From: Olleya sp. Bg11-27
GTDB taxonomy: Bacteria; Bacteroidota; Bacteroidia; Flavobacteriales; Flavobacteriaceae
Reading direction: 5' to 3'
NCBI RefSeq assembly: GCF_002831645.1
Contig: NZ_CP025117.1
Coordinates: 2,619,001-2,683,000, forward strand
DNA: 64,000 nucleotides
Positions 60,648 through 64,000 of the stretch are shown piece by piece. Made by a program: the position numbers and the translations under genes. How positions within the stretch are numbered: position 1 is the first letter of the stretch; each line of letters begins with the position of its first letter. The notes under the pieces are model-generated. The model ran no database searches and was not told the origin of the DNA. It saw nothing but the letters and a program-made list of their open reading frames with translations.

Positions 60648-62414
60648 TTATTCTCCATATTCTACAGTTTCGGCACTTGAAATACTAATTTTACCACCTG
60701 CATTGGTTTTTATCTCTCCGCTGGCATCTGTAGTAATTTCTTGAGCTTCTTGCTTATAGGTGGCACTGATGACTTTTATTTCTTCACCCACCTGTTTTTC
60801 TTCATTATTAGCCATAATAAAAGAGTTTTCATTAATCGATTCCGTTTTATTTTTACCTACTGAAACATCTAGATTTTCTTCTACATTTATCTGCATATTT
60901 TTGGCATTCAGCGTCATGTTTTCTAAGGCTGAAACAGTAATGTTATTATTAGCTGTATCTATAGTTATAATATTACCATTCATGTCTGTAATAGTAATAC
61001 TTTCAGAACCATTGGCATCATTAAGCTCAAAGGTGTGACCACTTCGGGTTTTTATAGCTTTAATATCATTAGTATCACTCTGAAAAGCTGTTGCTTTGCC
61101 ACCACCATTATATAAGCTACCTAGCATATAGGGATGCTCTGCATTACCACCTTCAAATCCAATTAAAACTTCTTCGTTAATTTCTGGAATAAAGTGAAAT
61201 CCTTTGTCACCTCCAGCGTGTGGTGTAACTATACGTATCCAAGGGGTCATTTCTCCAGTTGTTTTTTGCCAAGGCATTTGTACACGTATTCTACCAAATC
61301 CTTCTGGATCTGCATTTTCCATCACAACAGCAGTTTGTGTGTCACTTTTAGGAAACGCATTGATATTTGTGTTAGGATAGGCATCAAAATCGGCTGTTAT
61401 GGCTTCAAATCTGTTTTCGTAATCGCCATTTTCTCTGTTGCTATGTGTGATACTTGTAACTCTGTAATTAGCACCTTCTATATTTACAATATTTCCTAAT
61501 TTGACTCCAGGATTATCACTAACGCCGTTTAGTTTTACTTGCTGTATTTCTATAGCTTTTTTCTGTAATTCTATACTCGTATCTAATCGTTGTTTTGCTT
61601 GCGGGTCATTATATATGTTATGCCATACTTTAGTTTGCTTATTATAGATTGTATTTGCTTTACTAGAGACAAAACCACTATAACCACTGGCACCGGAACT
61701 AACATCTTTAGCATCTTTTTCGTGGACATCGTTTAAAAGATAGTCGTTAGCATAAAATTTGTAATTATGGGATTGCGGTGACAGGCTTAAATTGTACTGT
61801 TTAAGATCAAAACCGTAGGTCAATGCTAATTCTTCAGTTTCTGGATGTCCAAATACAAGTTTAGAACCATTATAATAAAACCATTCGCCATATTGTGCGG
61901 CCAATCGACTAGCATAGGCATAAGCGCTTTCTCCATTTTGAACAGAATAGTGTAGGGTAGTGGTGTTGTTAGGTTGTATGAGTACTTCTAATTTAGATTT
62001 GTCATAGTCGCTAAAGGTTAGGTCTAGTATTTCTGACAGTGATACATCATTATAAGAGGCATAATGTGGCCCATCGTCGGCAATAAAGGTTGGGCTTAAT
62101 GCTGTAATTACAACTTCATCACCAGTGCTTGCTTCATGTCCTTTTACAGTTGTTATTTGCGATACAACACCTTTAAATTCTAAAGCTCTGTAACCGCTAA
62201 ACGTATCTATAGAAGCTGTTTGAATGGTTATTGTTTCTCCTAAGTAATTTTTACTAGACTCGCCTAATGTTTGTGTTAGGTTTTCTAATACATCCATACG
62301 ACATACAAGCTCTAGCTTATGATGTGAGTCTATACTTTGATGCAATTGTATTGATTTAAATGCAGAAATCTCTGTTCCTGATATAAATATAGTAGTGTTA
62401 CTTTGTAATGCCAT
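60648..62414 (-). CDS. vgrG: VgrG spike protein (TssI)
   Basis: 588 aa. Gp27-like N-terminal part (GENPDLLN-type barrel; SILDLTFSDYDKSKLEVLIQ; YASRLAAQYGEWFYYNGSKL), gp5 OB-fold at about 350-440 (MENADPEGFGRIRVQMPWQK; TPWIRIVTPHAGGDKGFHFI; EVLIGFEGGNAEHPYMLGSL), and a C-terminal beta-helix needle (NITVSALENMTLNAKNMQIN). No extra effector domain. It forms the spike trimer and carries the DUF4280 and other effectors. First gene of the effector operon. Confidence 0.94.
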   Translation of the reverse strand: MALQSNTTIFISGTEISAFKSIQLHQSIDSHHKLELVCRMDVLENLTQTLGESSKNYLGETITIQTASIDTFSGYRALEFKGVVSQITTVKGHEASTGDEVVITALSPTFIADDGPHYASYNDVSLSEILDLTFSDYDKSKLEVLIQPNNTTTLHYSVQNGESAYAYASRLAAQYGEWFYYNGSKLVFGHPETEELALTYGFDLKQYNLSLSPQSHNYKFYANDYLLNDVHEKDAKDVSSGASGYSGFVSSKANTIYNKQTKVWHNIYNDPQAKQRLDTSIELQKKAIEIQQVKLNGVSDNPGVKLGNIVNIEGANYRVTSITHSNRENGDYENRFEAITADFDAYPNTNINAFPKSDTQTAVVMENADPEGFGRIRVQMPWQKTTGEMTPWIRIVTPHAGGDKGFHFIPEINEEVLIGFEGGNAEHPYMLGSLYNGGGKATAFQSDTNDIKAIKTRSGHTFELNDANGSESITITDMNGNIITIDTANNNITVSALENMTLNAKNMQINVEENLDVSVGKNKTESINENSFIMANNEEKQVGEEIKVISATYKQEAQEITTDASGEIKTNAGGKISISSAETVEYGE

Positions 62415-62667
62415 AGTCTTATTATATTATTAAAACAAGGTTGAATTATGATATGTAATAGTCTTTATAAGTAAGCCAAATATTTTCTGTTATGTACAGT
62501 GCTTATTAATGTACGTTACATTTTTAGTGAAAGTTTGAAATAATCACAATACAATGTATTAACAAATTAGAGGACAGCAAATGATACTATTTATAAAAAC
62601 AAAAGTATTAAACATTGTATTACAGATAGATATACGACAAAAGGGGTGGGTCTGGACGTTTTAAGTA

Positions 62668-63063
62668 CTACATTTTTGCTGGCCAGTTATTTGTATATGT
62701 TGTCCCTTTAATACTGACCTCTTTTGCAGAAATTACAACACGCGTTTTTAACGGTTGCGAGCCTATGGCGTCAAAATCTTCGACATAGTCCAAGCAATAG
62801 GCTTCACTAAAATCTACAGTTTTAAGACTAGATAGGTTATCTCTTTTATAAAAGACAATACTACCATTTTTTGTCATATTATTAGAAATCATCCACTCTA
62901 AAAAGTCTGTTTTATTTGTGGATTCTATAAGAATAGTTATTTGTCCTCCTCGAGGCTTTTGTGATGGTCGACCTGTATTATCAGCGCCTTGGTGAAACCC
63001 AAAGGAGCATTCTAAAACATTCATTTGGTCATCATCTATATTTAGTTTTGCTAAAAATGACAT
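62668..63063 (-). CDS. T6SS tube protein TssD (Hcp), second copy
   Basis: 131 aa. Bacteroidota TssD pattern: VLECSFGFHQGADNTGRPSQ, PRGGQITILIESTNKTDFLE, SIVFYKRDNLSSLKTVDFSE. It differs clearly from the copy at 63158 (about 40% identical by eye), so it is not a recent duplicate. Such vgrG-linked TssD copies may fit specific effectors. 253 bp without a gene separate it from vgrG. Confidence 0.92.
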   Translation of the reverse strand: MSFLAKLNIDDDQMNVLECSFGFHQGADNTGRPSQKPRGGQITILIESTNKTDFLEWMISNNMTKNGSIVFYKRDNLSSLKTVDFSEAYCLDYVEDFDAIGSQPLKTRVVISAKEVSIKGTTYTNNWPAKM

Positions 63064-63090
63064 AATTATGGGAATTTAAATGAATAAAGA

Positions 63091-63123
63091 AAAAAAAAGG
63101 GAGTAGCCATGAGCTCTCCCTTT
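63091..63123 (-). terminator. Terminator between the two tssD genes
   Basis: On the minus strand AAAGGGAG...CTCCC pairs (GGGAG 63099-63103, CTCCC 63116-63120) and is followed by a run of eight T. It lies about 35 bp after the first tssD stop, so that gene is expressed at a higher level than the rest. Confidence 0.8.
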
Positions 63124-63157
63124 AGTAATACATAATGATAATAAAAAAGAGTTTGAA

Positions 63158-63544
63158 TTAAACCCAGTCATTAACATGTTCCCCATTACCGATTCCAATT
63201 CCTTTAGCAGAAATTATGAAAGACTCAGACATTGGGTTTTTCCCAGTCGAATCAAAATTTTCATAATACTTAACCATGTAACCTTCTGTGAATTTTAATT
63301 CTTTAGAAGTAGATTCGCTATCTCTTTTTAAGAAGACAACAGATCCATCTCTACGCTCGAAGTTGTTAAACATCCAGTCAGAAAGACTAGTATCTGCGGT
63401 AGACTCAACAGTTAATTTAATTTTACCTCCTCTAGTAATAGAAGAAGGTCTTCCTGTAGCGTCAGTTTCTTGGTGTAATTCGTAAGAAGAACTTAATACA
63501 TTGTACTCTTGTCCACCTACTTTAAGTTTTGCTTTGAAAGCCAT
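63158..63544 (-). CDS. T6SS tube protein TssD (Hcp), first copy
   Basis: 128 aa. VLSSSYELHQETDATGRPSS, TRGGKIKLTVESTADTSLSD, GSVVFLKRDSESTSKELKFT and YYENFDSTGKNPMSESFIIS are the conserved TssD blocks. It builds the inner tube that is fired with the VgrG spike. It has its own terminator and a probable promoter, fitting a highly expressed structural protein. Confidence 0.93.
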   Translation of the reverse strand: MAFKAKLKVGGQEYNVLSSSYELHQETDATGRPSSITRGGKIKLTVESTADTSLSDWMFNNFERRDGSVVFLKRDSESTSKELKFTEGYMVKYYENFDSTGKNPMSESFIISAKGIGIGNGEHVNDWV

Positions 63545-63617
63545 AATAAAAAATATTTAATAAATTTAAAAGCCATTATTGGCATACTTTAAATCTATAG
63601 ACATCGTAGAGCGCTGG

Positions 63618-63625
63618 CAAATATA
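63618..63625 (-). promoter_or_regulatory. -7 promoter motif upstream of tssD
   Basis: TATATTTG on the minus strand fits TAnnTTTG and gives a leader of about 65 nt for the tssD gene at 63544. A good -33 box is not clear. Confidence 0.4.
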
Positions 63626-63784
63626 TTCGTCAAAATGTAGATTTAATCGTCTAAAAGCATAATTAGTTAATACTGCTCATTATTAATTAATTGTATTTCA
63701 ATAGGATAGTTTTTTTGTTAGTGAAGATTAAAAACATTTAAAATGGGTATTCAAGTTGAATTAATAGCAGTAGTTACTGTGGAA

Positions 63785-63988
63785 TATCTCAACTAAAATG
63801 GGTCTCCTATGTAGCGCTAGTAGTTAAATCTGAAACCTAAATTGATACTCGATAATAAATTTGTCTAAACTAGAGTTTAGAACAGTTTAAAACGATTTTT
63901 GAATGGTTTAAATCAGTGGTGAAAAATAGATAGTGTTTACCACCATCTTTTATTTTAAGCTTTTTCCTTATCTGAGTTACTGCTTCTG
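63785..63988 (+). pseudogene. Decayed 3' end of a paralog of the 45599 lipoprotein gene plus flanking repeat copy 2
   Basis: TAGTAGTTAAATCTGAAACC and AAATTGATACTCGATAAT match the last codons of the 45599-46021 gene (TATAGTTAATTCTGGAAACC, AAATTGATACTCCAATAG). The match runs on into the downstream repeat AGTTTAGAACAG...AACGATTTTTGAATGG, the GTGGT/ACCAC hairpin and TTTATTTTAAG. The frame is broken and the 5' part is gone. The remaining bases 63545-63785 contain the tssD promoter region and no gene. Confidence 0.65.
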
Positions 63989-64000
63989 GAAAATTACGAG

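Noticed and set aside
1-64000. CRISPR arrays and rRNA genes
   Set aside because: No regularly spaced short repeats and no rRNA-like sequence were seen.

Overview
The window is AT-rich DNA from a member of the Bacteroidota, most likely a marine Flavobacteriaceae (Olleya/Lacinutrix/Winogradskyella-like). The signs are promoters of the TAnnTTTG type (clear before the tRNA cluster), no dependence on Shine-Dalgarno sites, many lipoproteins with short LxxC lipoboxes, flavobacterial versions of the thrABC, clpC, gyrA and hutH genes, and a Bacteroidota-type type VI secretion (T6SSiii) gene set with TssD tube proteins.

Layout. 1-6.6 kb is a mobile/accessory zone: the end of an IS110 element, a complete IS1182-like element, and three single-gene cassettes (an AbiH-like defence gene and two unknown genes). 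The cassettes are separated by 125-195 bp imperfect palindromes (R1-R4) with inner hairpins, like attC sites in architecture but not in consensus. Both IS elements abut or split R1. A run of perfect small hairpins (5.60-5.84 kb) and a decayed GNAT gene follow. 6.6-16.7 kb holds a WYL/GyrI-like/DUF1801 operon, an FAH-family hydrolase, an LRR protein, a propeller lipoprotein, a DUF2459-like protein, a DUF922-like membrane metalloprotease with a lipoprotein partner, another palindromic element (R5) and a group II intron remnant. 16.7-23.6 kb has a LysR regulator divergent from a frameshifted haloalkane dehalogenase gene, a VOC protein, and a run of envelope proteins (polysaccharide deacetylase, DUF2135/TPR protein, lipoprotein). 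23.7-44.5 kb is ordinary chromosome: the thrABC operon with a probable Thr/Ile-rich leader peptide, nnr epimerase/dehydratase, a TlpA-like lipoprotein, hutH, clpC, gyrA plus a TPR protein, an NlpC/P60 protein, thiolase and a PgpH-like HD phosphodiesterase, followed by tRNA-Ser, tRNA-Pro and tRNA-Arg.

46-63.6 kb is a T6SS effector island read leftwards: two TssD (Hcp) proteins, VgrG, a DUF2235 (Tle-type) phospholipase with a DUF2931 lipoprotein, two unknown proteins, a DUF4280 PAAR-like protein with a C-terminal putative toxin plus lipoprotein, then a modular effector with an M23 peptidase tail plus immunity-like lipoprotein. Downstream of that last pair lies a series of partial copies of the same effector: each copy starts inside the shared linker, ends in a different or damaged tail, and is followed by its own lipoprotein gene. 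This resembles the orphan toxin/immunity modules of Rhs and CdiA systems, but built on a Bacteroidota T6SS carrier protein. A 581 bp linker segment occurs twice and is nearly identical. The whole island is bracketed by two copies (one intact, one decayed) of the 3' part and downstream region of a small lipoprotein gene. The structural T6SS genes (sheath, baseplate, ClpV) are not in this window.

All calls come from reading the sequence; no database search was run. Family names are by recognised motifs.
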